DNA of 64,000 nucleotides from Stenopsyche tienmushanensis (lineage: Eukaryota > Arthropoda > Insecta > Trichoptera > Stenopsychidae), in the NCBI GenBank assembly GCA_008973525.1, contig WACJ01000286.1, positions 310,001 to 374,000 of the forward strand. Direction: 5' to 3'. Shown here in pieces: positions 42,325-55,638 of this stretch (position 1 is its first letter; each line of letters begins with the position of its first letter). The translations under genes and the position numbers were made by a program. The notes under the pieces are model-generated. The model saw only the letters and a program-made list of their open reading frames with translations, did no database searches and had not been told where the DNA came from.

Positions 42325-45300
42325 TCCTACGACAACTGAAAAAAGCAAAAATACCGAATTATAAAAAAACATTACTTTTAAAAGACCTCTTTTATTATTC
42401 GAAACTCTCGAAGACCTTATTTAGAAATTATATCGTTTCGATAATATTGGCATCGCATCGTATCTTGTCCCTTTTAATATAAACATTTACAACGTTAATA
42501 AAACTACGATTCAATAATTTCACATTCATATTATTAAAAAACGCTTTAAACCGAGATAAAGTTTCAAATCTAAACATAATTTATATTTTAAAATACACAA
42601 AATGCTGTAAACGGACTTTAATTGTTAATGACAACTTACTTTTATTTTTTACCTGTAGGTAATATAATTAATTACCATTTAAATTCGATACTTGGGTTTA
42701 TATAGATCGTTATATATTACCGACGATCAAAAAAATGCTAAATTGAGGAAAGGATTTTAAAAATTCTAATACAAAATTTAAAATAATTATTTTTATTGAA
42801 TGACAATTTTTGAACTTTAAAACAATTGTGAAAATTCTAATAATTGAAATCTCTTCATATACAAAAATCAAAATTAATTACATTTTGTCATTCCAAAATA
42901 TGATTTCGTTTGACATTAAATAGCAGACTTTATTTTTGGCTAAGTAAATATCACAAAATTGTTTAGCAATAGACTACACGTCTATGGCTAACGACTACTT
43001 TTGTCTAAAGGAAGTTCAACCGAACCCAGTACCGAGATGAAAGTTTTTTTTCTCTATTAATAATGAAAATGGGAAAACGGTATAAAATTATTTGCATTGG
43101 CATATACAAATAAGTTGTCTTTTCTCTTGGATTGGATTTGAATGTGAATAATAATCGGAAAAGAGGCGACAAGTCGATATGAACCAGCAGAGAGGACCTG
43201 AGCTGAGCCCGGTGTCATAAATCTACGTCATATTTATGTCTTTAGGATAAAAATCATAAAACGTAGGTCGATTCGCATCGAAAGGACCACTATGTAAATT
43301 TATATCATAACAAATGTCTGTGTTTATCATAAAAATATGGGGATATGGAAAAATAATAATAAAGTTTTACATCAAAACCAGTTTATTAAAAAGTTGAGTC
43401 TGAACACCGGGACATAAATCATCGTCGTCGCAGTCATTATCGGATATTTATACAAAAGCAGCCTTCGAAGCGGTAAATCATAATCTAAGGTTTTCGGCTG
43501 CTTGCGAAAGAAACGATCGCTCTGCAAATATGACGAGAAGGTCCGACTCCACTCGGATCGCTTCCGTCCGAGCGATCGTCGACTGCGACGCCTCGACTTT
43601 GCCATTATGGAAGAATTCGAAAAATGCCGCGTCGTCAGCGTTGCGTTCTTTGATTTATCTAAAACGCGCTCCTCGTTAAAATTCTGTCGACGGCTCGAAA
43701 TGTTGAAATATTATTTTCATAATTTTTAAATTCACAGTTACGTCGATGCGTCTCGATCGTCGGAGACGTTAAAAAGATAAAATGATTCATTTATGCGGAG
43801 TGCTTTCGGTAATTATATTATATTTATGCGTCTTCTAGTTCCCGACGGAGAGGCCGGTTCCTCCGCGGAGGGTGTTTCGACGGACTTGCGATCGTCGGAC
43901 GGTGATTTTTTTTCCGAAGGCGTCCTTTCCGGAAATCGGCAGCCGTTTGCGACTCGCGTCGGATCTCCGGGGGTCGACGATTTGCGATGTCGAAAATCGC
44001 CACTCTCCGACAGGTCCGAGTCGGCTCGTGGGTCTTTCGACGACATCGGCAATACGCTGCTTTTCCTCTCTGCTGTGTTTCGATGCAGGCGCTCGCATCG
44101 TTCTCCGAGATGCACTTTTCGTTCCCATTTTTACCGCAGTCGAAGGTCGTATATCTCCCGAACGGCGATATAAAACGGCACCCCGATGCAATCGGGGCGG
44201 AGTGGGCGCTGTCGAGTCGATATGAGTCGATATCGAGCGAATATTTTATCCTCGGTAACGGGCCACCCTTCGCAGCCCTCCGACGCCCGTCTGCCTCGGC
44301 GTTCCGAGAAGCGCTCTTTCAAATTTGGTTGCATTTCGGACGCAAACGCGTAAAAAAAATACGCATCGATTTACCGAGCGATAAATCTCGTAAATTGAAA
44401 AAAAGTCCGACGGGAAGACGATAGCTCGCGTCGGCGGACGCATTAACGCCCGCGTTTATTTTCATGTCGCTCACATTATTAACTCTAAATATCATAACAT
44501 TTTGTCGACGAGCGTTTACAACTGGTAACATTTCATCTCATCATATTTCCCAAATCTCTTGCGATACTAAAATAGAAGCGTCGTTCGAATCGCACGCGAC
44601 CTCGTCCTGTCTTTCCTTTTGTCGACATTTTACATTGCCATCGAAGGTACTTTGTTCGACTCGTATTCGAAAAAATGTGCTATTAATATGATGTCGTTTA
44701 CATTTAATTTAAATATTATCAGGAAATTTTATTAAGACGATGACCTCAGACGAAAATGTGTTATTCTTGCACAAAGACAATAAGTTCGTCAACGTGTATC
44801 ATAATAGAATCTAATTTGACATACGTTCGACCGTTCGTTCAAATAATACTTGCATTGCCAAAAATTGTTTTTCGAAAAATTTGACTGATCTTTAGGCGAC
44901 AATAGCGCGCTTCTCAAATTGAAATTTATAGATAATCGAAAAATCAGTACGATTTAGCATTAACGATCCTCGAAACGGGCGTCGCGAATCAGGCATTCCA
45001 TTCAATTCGGCGAATCGAAAAATTCACCCAGAAATCGTATTAAAAAATATACAAATCGACAGCGACGATTACAGGTAGCATCGACGATAAAAAAAATATC
45101 AAGAGCGATTCCGGAGAATAATTTTCTCAGTTTAAATTTGTAAGAATTTGATGAAACGAAAACACGCAAGAAACCATCGGGAAAACGTGCAATTATTTCG
45201 TTTCAGAATGAATTATCCCTTTAATACCAAGGAAGGTAAAAATACAAAACAGTGCAATTTTTATTCACATATACAGATACGACGAAACCTTCGATCGACT

Positions 45301-45964
45301 GCGGCGTCTCGGCATCCGCCGTGCGACGATCGACGGTCGACTTTTCTCCCTTCGAAGGCCTGCGTCGACTCGGAGGGATCGGTTCTTTTTCGAAGTCGTT
45401 CTCGAAGCCGAAGTCGACGAAAATCAGTCGCGATCGACTCGACCGTCGTCAGACGTTTCGTCGTCGATCGCAGTCCTTCCGAACTGTTTTAACCGCCTTT
45501 AAGCTTTTATTTTTGTACGGAAAAAGGTTAAACCTTCTCTTTTTGTTGATATTTTGGGGACAATTACATAATAAAGAAGAACGGTCAACGAGGAACCGCT
45601 TCTATTGTATCGCGCCAGACATCCGACGATTTGCCATCTGAACGATTATGAAAAGTCGAACAAAAAATAACAGCACCCTAACGAAAAAAACTGCGTATTA
45701 AGTATTCTGTCTTTTATGAAATTTTCAATCAATACGCTTCGATAATAAATGACAAGATGAATATCTTCAAAATATCTAAATCTTTTAAACGCGGTAATAA
45801 CAAAACAGCTATTGCCATTTACGCTACTGATTTTTTTTTCACGAGCGAATTTATAATCATATTCTTCGAGCTTTTCTAAATTATGTTACATTTAATTTGT
45901 TTGCTTATGATAAAAAAATTCACTGTACTTATGAAAATTTGTTTATCAGTATATATTTATTTTT

Positions 45965-46140
45965 TGACATGGCTCTTGGCATCTCCTCTATGGGACCATA
46001 GCCAAGCACTTTCATATGGTTTTTCATGGCGCATGTATGCTTTTTAAAAATGCGATCGCCGGCCACACCTTCCGTAGGATTCGAACCCGAGACGGTCGAG
46101 CTCGATCGCGGAACTACCTATAGATATCGACATAACCGCC
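45965..46140 (-). mobile_element. tRNA-like SINE copy, inverted
   Basis: Read on the minus strand it has GGTTCGAATCC, an exact B-box match, preceded by a tRNA-like arm and followed by GCGATCGCATTTTTAAAAA, ATGCGCCAT and a tail (GGTCCCATAGAGGAGATGCC) matching the copy at 28625. It is a SINE rather than a working tRNA gene because no full cloverleaf can be drawn and the similarity extends past the tRNA part. Confidence 0.6.
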
Positions 46141-49100
46141 AAAATTATTGAGAAATTAATTTCATTTCAGAAGTTTGAAAGTGAAATAATCAACAATAAT
46201 TTGATAAAGATTACATTTTCTATGAGGCATTCAAAAAATCCCAATTTTGGGAACATGAAATTTTGATCTATTCGCACTTGGAAGATCCCCTCCGTTTTCA
46301 TTTGAGTTTTTTTTTAAAGAATTCGCTAAAACTTGACGCTTTCAGTATTCATCTCTATCGTTCGACTATTTCGCGGACGAACGGAGTAAAAATATTTCGC
46401 GTTTCCACTTAAGGTTGAACGTTCACCATTTCAAAATTGACACCACTACTCGCGATTCTTTGTTTTCTGTCACGTTGTTTTAATATTTTTGCATTATTGC
46501 ATAAGTTTTGGATCAGTCGACCGGAATAGACGCGTCTCGAATTACGACCGTGCGCACTAAGACGCGTCTTAGGAATTAAGTAAAACTGTCAATACAGAAC
46601 GATCTATTTGACGATCGACATTTAAACGAATCCGTTTTTAAACGAAAGTCAAGAACATTGTGGCAACAAACGAAAAAAATGAACAAATGTGATATAATCG
46701 AGAAGAAGTGACATTATTTCTGTAACTATTCCTACAGAGCTGATTTATTCGTATATTGTTGTTTTGATATTGTAAGTAAATAAAACGGAAGTCAATCCTA
46801 ATCTAGTTTATAGCAAGTTTTGAAACTTGTAAATAAATATTATATAAATGTCTTATATCCAAAAGACGGACACTGTATTGTAGCCATTTACAATATATAT
46901 TATATGAATGTTACTCAATATTGCAACGTTTTGAAAGTGCAATCGAGCTCCCGCTGCAACATTAGCCGCGTCTCCTCGAGCCCCAACCACCCTGTATCGA
47001 AATAAGACAGAGTTTATTTAACAATGATTGATTGAAACTACTCGTAGATAAAAAGCAGCGTTTGTAAATTTTAATGTAATGCCAGTATGTACAAATTTCC
47101 AGTTTTCGAAAATTGTCATTGAAGTAGTTAATTTTGTAGAAATTGGTGCAAAACTTCGGTTTTCGCCTCCCGTTCTATGAGATAATATAAATGTTTGATA
47201 AATGGCGTTGAAAACATAACTCCATTTGTTGATAAAAAAATACAATTCTTGAAATTATAATAAGTTTCAATTCAAAATCAGTCAGTAGTCAATTTCCAGT
47301 GTCAACTTTCAGTTTGACAACCCTCATTACTGCGAGACCGCTGAGATGTGTTCGGGGAGAGAACGTCGATCTGCTTACGTTTATAGCTTGTGCCATTTTC
47401 GAAAACGGTTGGTTTTTTTAAAACCTAAATAACATCGAAACAAAAATGCATATTGTAAAATACTAGCTTTCACATTTGTCATTTTTCAAATTCACCCTCG
47501 CGATCTTTCGACGAGGTAATATTTCTGCGCTTATCCGACGAGCCTGCGACATGAACTCTCAATTTTGATTCCTTTGACATCTTCGAGCTCCGTCTTTATA
47601 CGGTCTCTGCTCTCGAATATCATATAAAAGAGATCGATGAGTAATTTTTGAGCGATTTCCCAAAACAAAACAGACAGATGTACCTATGCGTGTCTCGCTA
47701 TGAATGAGGAGGCCCGCCGCCTGAAACGCAAAAAATATTTTTAATTTATTGATCAACGACGCTGTTCTTTCGAATGACAAATCTTCGTCGAGGCTTTGCT
47801 TCGGTTTGAGTCGTCGATGCGTCCCTCTGTATATTATTATACTAGATTTTCACCTGTCCGTGACCCTTCGAGAATGTGGACTAATTTCTGACGAACATTG
47901 GAAGGGAACGATTCGCGGCTTGCAGCTCGACTTAAATATTTTTTTAATAATGAAATGCGAAAGCTCATCAGCAGTCGAGTAAAATGCGTCGAAAAGGGAG
48001 AAAACCATTCAATAAAACATTGTATTTTACTCTTTCGAGAATCGCGACTCGCTTTCGTATTTTGGGTCACACGTTGCAAGATCCTACTAGACGGTATCGT
48101 GAAAAAATGAACATAATTTTAGACTGCCGCAGTTTTATTACTTCATAATAGAAATTAAGTCATCGATATGTCAAATACAATTTAATTTTTGTCTTTATCT
48201 TAAATAGATTTTTTTTGCTGTCAACACATTCGGAGTATCTTTGAAGGTCTTTTAACCAATTTAAGACTTTTTTTAAGATATTCTAGACGAGCTGCCTGTC
48301 AATATGAATTGGAAGTGAACAATAAAATTACAGATTAACGATGGGGCGCGCATAAGTGCACGGATGTCGGGGTGAATTGTATTTTGTATATGGAACGTCA
48401 ATATATGCAAAGCAAATTTGATAAAATCGTCGAACATTGTTTTGCTATTTCATTCGAACGAATTTTTTTTGTAAACAGAATCAGGCGTCGTTTCGAGTGC
48501 GTCTGCGTTCGATGCGTCCGGACGTTCGTGCTTTTATTATAAAAATAATAACGAAGATAACCGAGTATCTGCTAATCGCGTAGAAGACCTCGCAACTGAA
48601 ACGTCTCGGATCGCAGTCGAAGTCTGCAGGCGTGCGGTTGTCGACTGCGTTTGAAAATCGCGAGTGTCAAAGAGGACGACGATATTTCCGAGGAGAGGGC
48701 CACTAGAACCCGATCATAAAAAATATACAGAACTTAGTTGAAACGAAACGATCCTAAACTCAGAAATCACCATAGAATTAATTGATTCTATTCTATATAC
48801 AGAATCTATTTTAAAACTGATATTTGTTTTCGAGAATGGACATTTTCGTCTTTTTGCCGTTCCCTACTATCGCAGTTACGAAAACACTATCTAAAAAAAA
48901 TCGGTCACCGAGGTCAACTGACGCACGCGAAAGGGTTTCTGATTGTCACATATATAATTTTTTCCACCCTGCGACGTCAGTTTCGGCGATGATATTTTTA
49001 TTTCATCGACCGCGAAAAAGTTTCACGCGCGCAACGGTATCGACAGTATCAAACGCGAAATGAAATCGTCACCTCCGTCTCTGGATTTGCGAATCGCTCC

Positions 49101-50299
49101 GAAGTACGAGGCTCTGCGACGTCGATCGTCGGCATCGAACGGACGCGATCGATCGACTGACGGACGCCAACGAAGGTGACGAGTTCGATCTACCCGCGGT
49201 ATTTATAAATATAGTTAGGAAAGGCGTACCTTCGATGCGATCGGGTGACAACAAACACGCCACCGAGTCGCGGTGCTTCGCCGCTCTTTAAACAGTTCAA
49301 TCGGAAAATGATCAAAGTCGTGCAAATATTTCAAAAATTGTTCGAGCGCGCCTCGCAATGACGCGGTCCGCGCGACTCGTCTCCTTCCGATGGCGATTTT
49401 CTTCCCGAACTCGATCTTCCGGGGGACGGCGAACGTCGCGACGGGCGAGCGAAAAAGATCGACAGCCTTTCGAAAAGTCGAACGTCGACTCGGGAACGCT
49501 GAATAATTTTCATCCGCGTCGATGCTAATTTTATGTTTCGATTTTGTCTAGAGCATGCATCGGCGCGCACGCTCTCGACTCGCCGCGCAGAGCGAGATCG
49601 TTGCGCTCTTTCAAATATCGAAGCCTCGAAATCTTTCGGTTTCGTCTCGACGTTGCAATTGCAAACACCTAAATTTAGCGCATATGATCGTTTCGCTAAT
49701 AAAAAAAACCGGGCATCGGCTCGCTGAATTTGAACAATTCGATTTTGAAAGGACACTTCTAATAACGCACGCGATCCAAAGTTTAGTTAGAAAATGACAA
49801 AATTTCGCATTTAGGTAAAGATTTTTTGTCAGTTCTGAACGACCACGCGTAACGCGATATTTTTGTCAAACGCCCGAAGATCTCTCCCGATGGACGGAAA
49901 GCGTTCGAACGAAGAAAGAACCACGCGAGAGCTTCACTTCTGCGCGATCGCGCGATCTCGGGACGCGATCGAACTCTCATCCGAGAGCCCCTTCGAAGCT
50001 TCGCTTCCCGCCCGGAGCGGAGGAGAATATTTTCGGTTTTTTTTCGGGGCGGTTTCGAAACCCCTTCTTTGAAATTCCGAACAATGAGCCAGGTCAAACG
50101 GCGTCGTCGAGTTTCAAAAAGTAAAACGAATGGCGTATTCACGCAAAACGATCCAGTTCCGACGAAACCCTATTATAACGTTCCAAATATGATTCCCGGT
50201 TGCCAGCTTATGGCACGTTCGTAAAACCCATTATTATTTTAGCACGATCGGCTCCTTCCTCGCAAATAAGCACGCTCCCAATATTTTAGCTCGACGCGT

Positions 50300-51084
50300 C
50301 GGGTACCTGAAATTTCAACGGGGACTCTCGACCTTCTCGGCCCGTCTGCGCGTTCGAATCGCGAAAATCCCCATCGGCGTCGACGTCGAACGCCGGAGAG
50401 CCCGAGCGAGGCGACCCCGGCGGAGGCGGTCGAGGTGCGATCCGACGTCGATCGCGACGGCCCGCGGCCGTCTCCGACCGAGTCCGAACGAGACGCCGAA
50501 TCCGAAAACGTCAGAGTCTCGGGGACGAGAGCGGAGCGGCGCCTCCGAAGAAAACTTCGGCGAAGACTTCAAAGTATGCGACAATCTGCGGCAGCGTCGG
50601 AAGTCGGGGGGAGCCGGAATTTTCGCGGTCGCGGGCGACCCGCGGTCGTCGAGCGTCGGCCCCCTCGCCCTCCCCGGGAGCCCCCTCGGCTCTCGGCGGA
50701 GGCTCCCGCGGGAGGCTCCGGGGGCGCGCTCGAGTTCGGAAAAGTCGGACGAGTCGCTTCGGAAAATCGGCGCGGAGAGGTCGCGGGAAGGCTCGCGTCG
50801 GCTCGGAAAATCGGGCCGGGGGTGGATTGCAGCGGGCCAGCGGTTATGAAATGTAAATATGCCCCGCCTCAGAGGCGGTCGTTATGATCGGAGAGCCAGT
50901 CGGACTCGATTTATGACGCCCGGAGCTCCGCCCCCTGTCATAACCGGTCGGCCGCCGCTCGGCGCTCTCGCGGCTCCGCGCCGAGGCGCCTCAGTCGCGC
51001 TCGGGACGCGGCGCGGGCTGCGCGGGTTGCGCGGGTTGCGCGGACTGCGCGGACTCTGCGCGGATCCGCCGCGCGCGCCCCGAC
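50300..51084 (+). promoter_or_regulatory. salm: CpG-rich putative promoter for exon 1B
   Basis: A GC-rich block immediately precedes the MIHFATVKYGI start codon and contains a short tandem repeat at 51010-51062 (units close to GCGCGGGTT / GCGCGGACT). AT-rich motifs with ATTTATG (50912) and ATGTAAATATG (50850) sit inside it and may be factor sites. Promoter function is inferred from position and composition only. Confidence 0.35.
51010..51062. repeat. nine-base tandem repeat upstream of exon 1B
   Basis: Five to six imperfect copies of GCGCGGGTT / GCGCGGACT end about 20 bases before the exon 1B start codon. Confidence 0.7.
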
Positions 51085-51151
51085 ATGATCCACTTTGCCA
51101 CCGTCAAGTATGGCATTCGCTTCAGGGCCGCCGGCCGCGGGCCCAGTCGAG
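51085..51151 (+). CDS. salm: spalt-major alternative coding exon 1B (MIHFATVKYGI N-terminus)
   Basis: This short exon reads MIHFATVKYGIRF and then a basic Gly/Arg/Ala stretch (22 codons plus one base). From memory, Drosophila Salm carries a very similar segment, MIQFGTVKYGI, near its N-terminus, so this looks like the fly-type first exon. The proposed donor CGAG|gtgctc at 51152 is phase 1 and joins in frame to the acceptor at 55639. Another phase-1 donor at 51176 is weaker. The exon sits inside a CpG-rich block (about 50300-51600), about 28 kb downstream of exon 1A and 4.5 kb upstream of exon 2, consistent with its own promoter. The 3' boundary is the least certain part. The peptide match is seen in the sequence; exon use is inferred. 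Confidence 0.6.
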
Positions 51152-54100
51152 GTGCTCCATCCCGCATTTTCCGCAGTGTCGCGCGTGTGCGTTCCCGCTT
51201 TTCCTTCGGCTCCCGTCGTCCCGTCGCTCCCGTCGTCCGGACGGAGCGACGCAGTGAAACAGTGTGCGCGAAAAAGTGCGACGACTTTTCGAAAGCGTTC
51301 GAATCGACGCATTCGGCTCCTCCGTCCGAGAGCGACCGCGGCGCCATCTCCGAGAGAGTAGCGGAACCCGAGCGGACCCGGCGCCTTTCCGACGCGGAGG
51401 CGACCGTCGCGACCTCCGGATCGCCCTCTCGCAGAGCCGACGTCTCCCGCCGGGCGATTCTGTCTGCTCTCTTCGAACGTCCGCTCTGCGAGGGCCGGCC
51501 GAGTCCCGGCTGCGTCCTCGGAGGCGCGGAGGGCTCCGGAGACGGAGATCGGCTCTTTCGCATCGCGAGTGCTGCTCTGCTTTCCTTCGTATTTTTATAG
51601 TTTTCCGACGAAGGCTCGGTACCGAAAAACCGAAGCGACTCGCGGTCGATTCTTCGATCGTCACCGATGTATCGTCTCGCTCGGGACTTGCAAATTTTGC
51701 GATGCGTGCCTTCTGTGATTTCATTCTTTATGGTAGTCCTTCGTCGCGTTCCTCGACGGTTCGGTTCGACTCGTGAGAATGTGTCATACTCGATTCGACT
51801 TTCCGTCGGTCCGCGGTTCACATTTTCGCCCGCTAGTTCCGGTACGCATAGAATTCATATTTACAAAATAATTTCGTTCCAGTGCACGAATACACATTTA
51901 GAGCGAAATCGTTCACCCAGATCGTAGGTTCCCCGAGTTCCCGGCGATCGCTGAGGACTCTGTGAAAATTTAAATTAATTTGGGGGTGCGAGGGCAACGT
52001 CCGGGAGTAGCGATTCGATATAGTAAAAAATAGTCCCTCAAATGAAAGATTATTTGTTTTAAAATGACCAAGACTGTAATAATCGCTTACTATTTATCGC
52101 GAAAGTTTTATTGATTATCTAAAATGCACGTTTGGGTCGATTCTATGCACTCTTTGATTCATTGCCAGAATTCTTGAAAAGTAAAGTAACGATTTGCATT
52201 TCAATTTGATCAACTGAAATGATGACATAGTTTATATGACTGACTTGTTTGCTAAATTTGACGAAACAGATTTGAAGCTAAAATGTGATTAATTAAATTT
52301 AATCGAAACTAAACGTTTAATATCTGGATATTTTGCAAACCTTTTTCTATACAAACAGAACTCGGAAAGAGGACAACCCTCTGAGTTTCCAAATCTTTCA
52401 AAATACCAAAAACAAAATTAAGATTTCCTCGCGCACTGTCGACACTCGACGACTCTTTATTTTGACTTCGATCAGGGATCGGAAGATATTGTTTGCTCGG
52501 TTATTCCCGATCGAGTGTTGTGAGATTTTGAAAATAGACCCACAAACTCGAACGAATTCATAATAGTACGGGAACAACTTATTAAATTATTCTCAAATAA
52601 AGGGCTGAAATCGTCGTTTGAACGAGGATACTACCAAATTCTAGTTTCAAAAACGGAAACCGATTTTATATCCGACATTATGGATCGCTTTCTCGACTTC
52701 CTTTTTGGAAGAACTTGGATTTAGTGCAGTTCGCGCTTTATCACGAAAAGCAGATTGGAAATCAGTAATCGCGAAGCCGAACATAAACAATCTCATGACG
52801 TCCCTCCCGTCGGGTTCGTTCGTTTCGTTGAAAATAATAATGTATATTTGTATCTCAAAACAAAATATTATAAAACAATAAATTCGATTTTAAATATCAA
52901 AATGATTTATTCATATCCGCCACCAAAGTTAAATTAGTAATTTTATTATTTCGACGGCGAGGAGAGGAGCGCCGTTCTAGACGATCGGCGTCCGTCGGAT
53001 CGCGTCTCGGCTTCGCTGCGATTTCAAATAAAATACGCGATCACCTAAATGTGCTAGTAATTGGTTCAATATCTGCGCATCGAAAGCAAAATGTCGTTAC
53101 GTTGACAATTAGTAGTCACTTTTAGAAATGGAAGATAAATAATGTTCGCTTCGATAGAAAATCGACAGCTATGCTGTTTTCAATATAAAATAGATAAAAT
53201 TGATTCAATATCTGATATGAATTGAATGGTTTTATGTGTACATGTTCATATCATCTCACTCGAAAAGTTCGCAGGGTAGGAGGGAATTCGGGTCGTTTCT
53301 CTCAATTTCTTCCAATAACACCATATATAATTCACTATCGATGATTCTTTCTCTCTCGTATCACAAAAATATCCCAAAATGTGGAGACCGACAACTTATC
53401 AGCTGGCCTTTGCGTTTTCAGTCGCTTCGGGCGGCTTTCGTCGGTCGCCGTCCGCTCAGCTGACTGCCTATTTGACTCTGGAGTATGGGAATACTGCATG
53501 AAAAAATATTTTTTATTGCGCTGGAACAGCTCCAAACGACGCGACGTTGTTTCGGATCGACAGTGAGTACCCGCTTCGAAGGGACTAACGCAGTGCCCGA
53601 GGTGTCAGCCGTCTCACCCGACTTCACTTTTATCTGGAATAAATACCGAATATGGGCGACCAGAGCGTTCAGCATCATCGGTGTCTGTACGGCCGTATTG
53701 TAAATCAGCAAATCACTTCATAGCCGTTCGTTTTCGCATAACACTTGCCGAGCCGTTCTTTGCTTCAACGATTTCTTTCATCATTAGAAAGCAACGCCTT
53801 ATCAACACACGAAATTCAAATTTTTCCATTGTTTTTAAAAATTACAAAAGTAGCGTCACTTAAAGGTATTGTTTGACGGTCAGTAAACATATGAATTTGT
53901 CAACGACGGCGCCAACTATGATATATGCTTTCCTTCGAACTTATTGAGTGATGTGTTATGTAATTATTATTTTTCTCCGACGCTTGAATTAATATAGAAA
54001 ACGATAGAAAATTTCCACGCCCCTCACTTTATTTTATAATATTAGTAATTAATACGACTATAAGAGTATACGCAAATTTCGTACGAGACAGTTGTTTGGT

Positions 54101-54925
54101 TTTTCGAAAGCATCGCGTTACGCGCAATACGAAAATATACAAATATACGCGCTTATTAAAAATATTTCAATATCATCGGTCGTTCAAAATCCCTAAGATT
54201 TATAATTTTAGTACTTTTCAGTTTAGGTTTTCATCGTTGATAGACCTATTTTGAGATTCCTTAACATTTAAAAATCTATAATACAGGATTAGCCACTTTT
54301 AACGCGTAAATTTTTATGTTTCGCGATAAATGTCTAAGCACTTTCTCATTTCCTTTCCAATTTTAAACTTCTTTCCATCGAAGGATCAATTTCTATGAAT
54401 GAAAACGCTTTAATTTATCAGGTAATTCTAAACCTTTATTTACTTTGGTAAATGTCGACTGATGCAGTTTCTCATTGGACTCTTTTAGTAATAATCTAAT
54501 AATAATCTAGTAATAATCGCTTCATCAAAATTTCAAATAGTCCTTTAATAGCAAAAAATCGTAAATCTCGCTCAGTAGAAATGAAACTTCCTGACTCTTA
54601 GGAAAAGTTGATTTTGTGCATTGCTTTTTCATTTGTTGACGATTTTTATTATTTTTTTACCCTCTCCCTGGCTCGATTCTCTCTACTTCTTTCCGAGGTA
54701 CTCGTTGGCACTTTTCTTGGCTGTTTATTCGATTTCTTTCGTTCTCTAAAGGCTTGCACTCTCTCTGTAGTTGTTATTTTCACCATTTCACTTTTCAGAC
54801 AATGTATTGTTAACCAAAAGTTAAAGCTGTTTATATAGAATATATAAAATCTACTGGTCGCTTTATACGCGTACAGACACAGCACGCGCGGCGCATAGCT
54901 CGTGCGGGCGGACACACCGAGGGCG

Positions 54926-54970
<45 letters not shown>

Positions 54971-55638
54971 TTTCGTTCGACTGTTGCTTGTGTGAGTTTC
55001 AATTTCCGTGACGTTCGGACCGATTTGCCCTACCGCGATTATAAAATTTCATTTCGAAAAGTTATGGAACGATCGTTGTTCTTCAGATGATTATTTTTAG
55101 ATTTTTATTCATTTAAAAATCTCTTTAATAATGCGTCCGTCTCAAGATACGTTTTCATCAGAGTTTTCTTCATCTTTTTGATTATTTTGTGCGTACGAGC
55201 AATATATTTCGCACTGATAGCCAACCCTTGTGAAACTGAACATCTTATTTTGTCTTTCTTAATGTCGCTAATCGCTAGAATTCAAAGTTTTGCAATAGAA
55301 AATTCGATGCAAATGAATGTTATTGTGTTTTGTAAAAATTATACAAGTATTTGGTACAATTAATCAACAAAACCGCGTTTGCAAGAGTCAAAATGTTCGA
55401 CAGAGAATTGATTCGAAATTTAAAGAAGCGATAGACTCTCCTCGTTTGTATTATAATACGAACGAGAAGTATATCAAGGATTTCAAAGTAAAATCGAACA
55501 AATTGAAAAATGTTGACACATTTTAAAATAAATAACAATATGCACACGTCTCTTGGAAAAAGTTTTGTTTTGCGTTTAATAAAAGTATGTACATATTTGA
55601 CATTGACAGCTTGATTTACGCGTTCGTTTCGTTTTCAG
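51152..55638 (+). other. intron between exon 1B and exon 2
   Basis: The first 800 bases remain CpG-rich. The rest is AT-rich and holds a CT microsatellite at 54927-54971 and a 24-bp sequence shared with the far upstream region (53936-53959). No coding exon was recognised. The acceptor for exon 2 is tttcgttttcag, ending at 55638. Confidence 0.55.
54927..54971. repeat. (CT)n microsatellite
   Basis: About 22 CT units with one interruption, reading as GA repeats on the minus strand, about 670 bases upstream of exon 2. GA repeats bind GAGA-type factors in insects, but simple slippage is enough to explain it. Confidence 0.9.

Larger units (their letters stand above)
38171..50300. other. intronic DNA, mostly AT-rich, with mobile element remnants
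   Basis: Apart from the hAT-type MITEs (41071-41302, 42121-42324) and the SINE copy (45965-46140), nothing recognisable was found. 41850-43400 and 45650-46050 are strongly AT-rich. GC-richer patches lie near 39300-39560, 43840-44240, 45280-45490 and 49360-49660. Confidence 0.5.

Noticed and set aside
46060..46130. tRNA gene on the minus strand
   Set aside because: The B box is perfect, but no complete cloverleaf is found, and the similarity to 28625 continues beyond the tRNA-like part, so it is a SINE.
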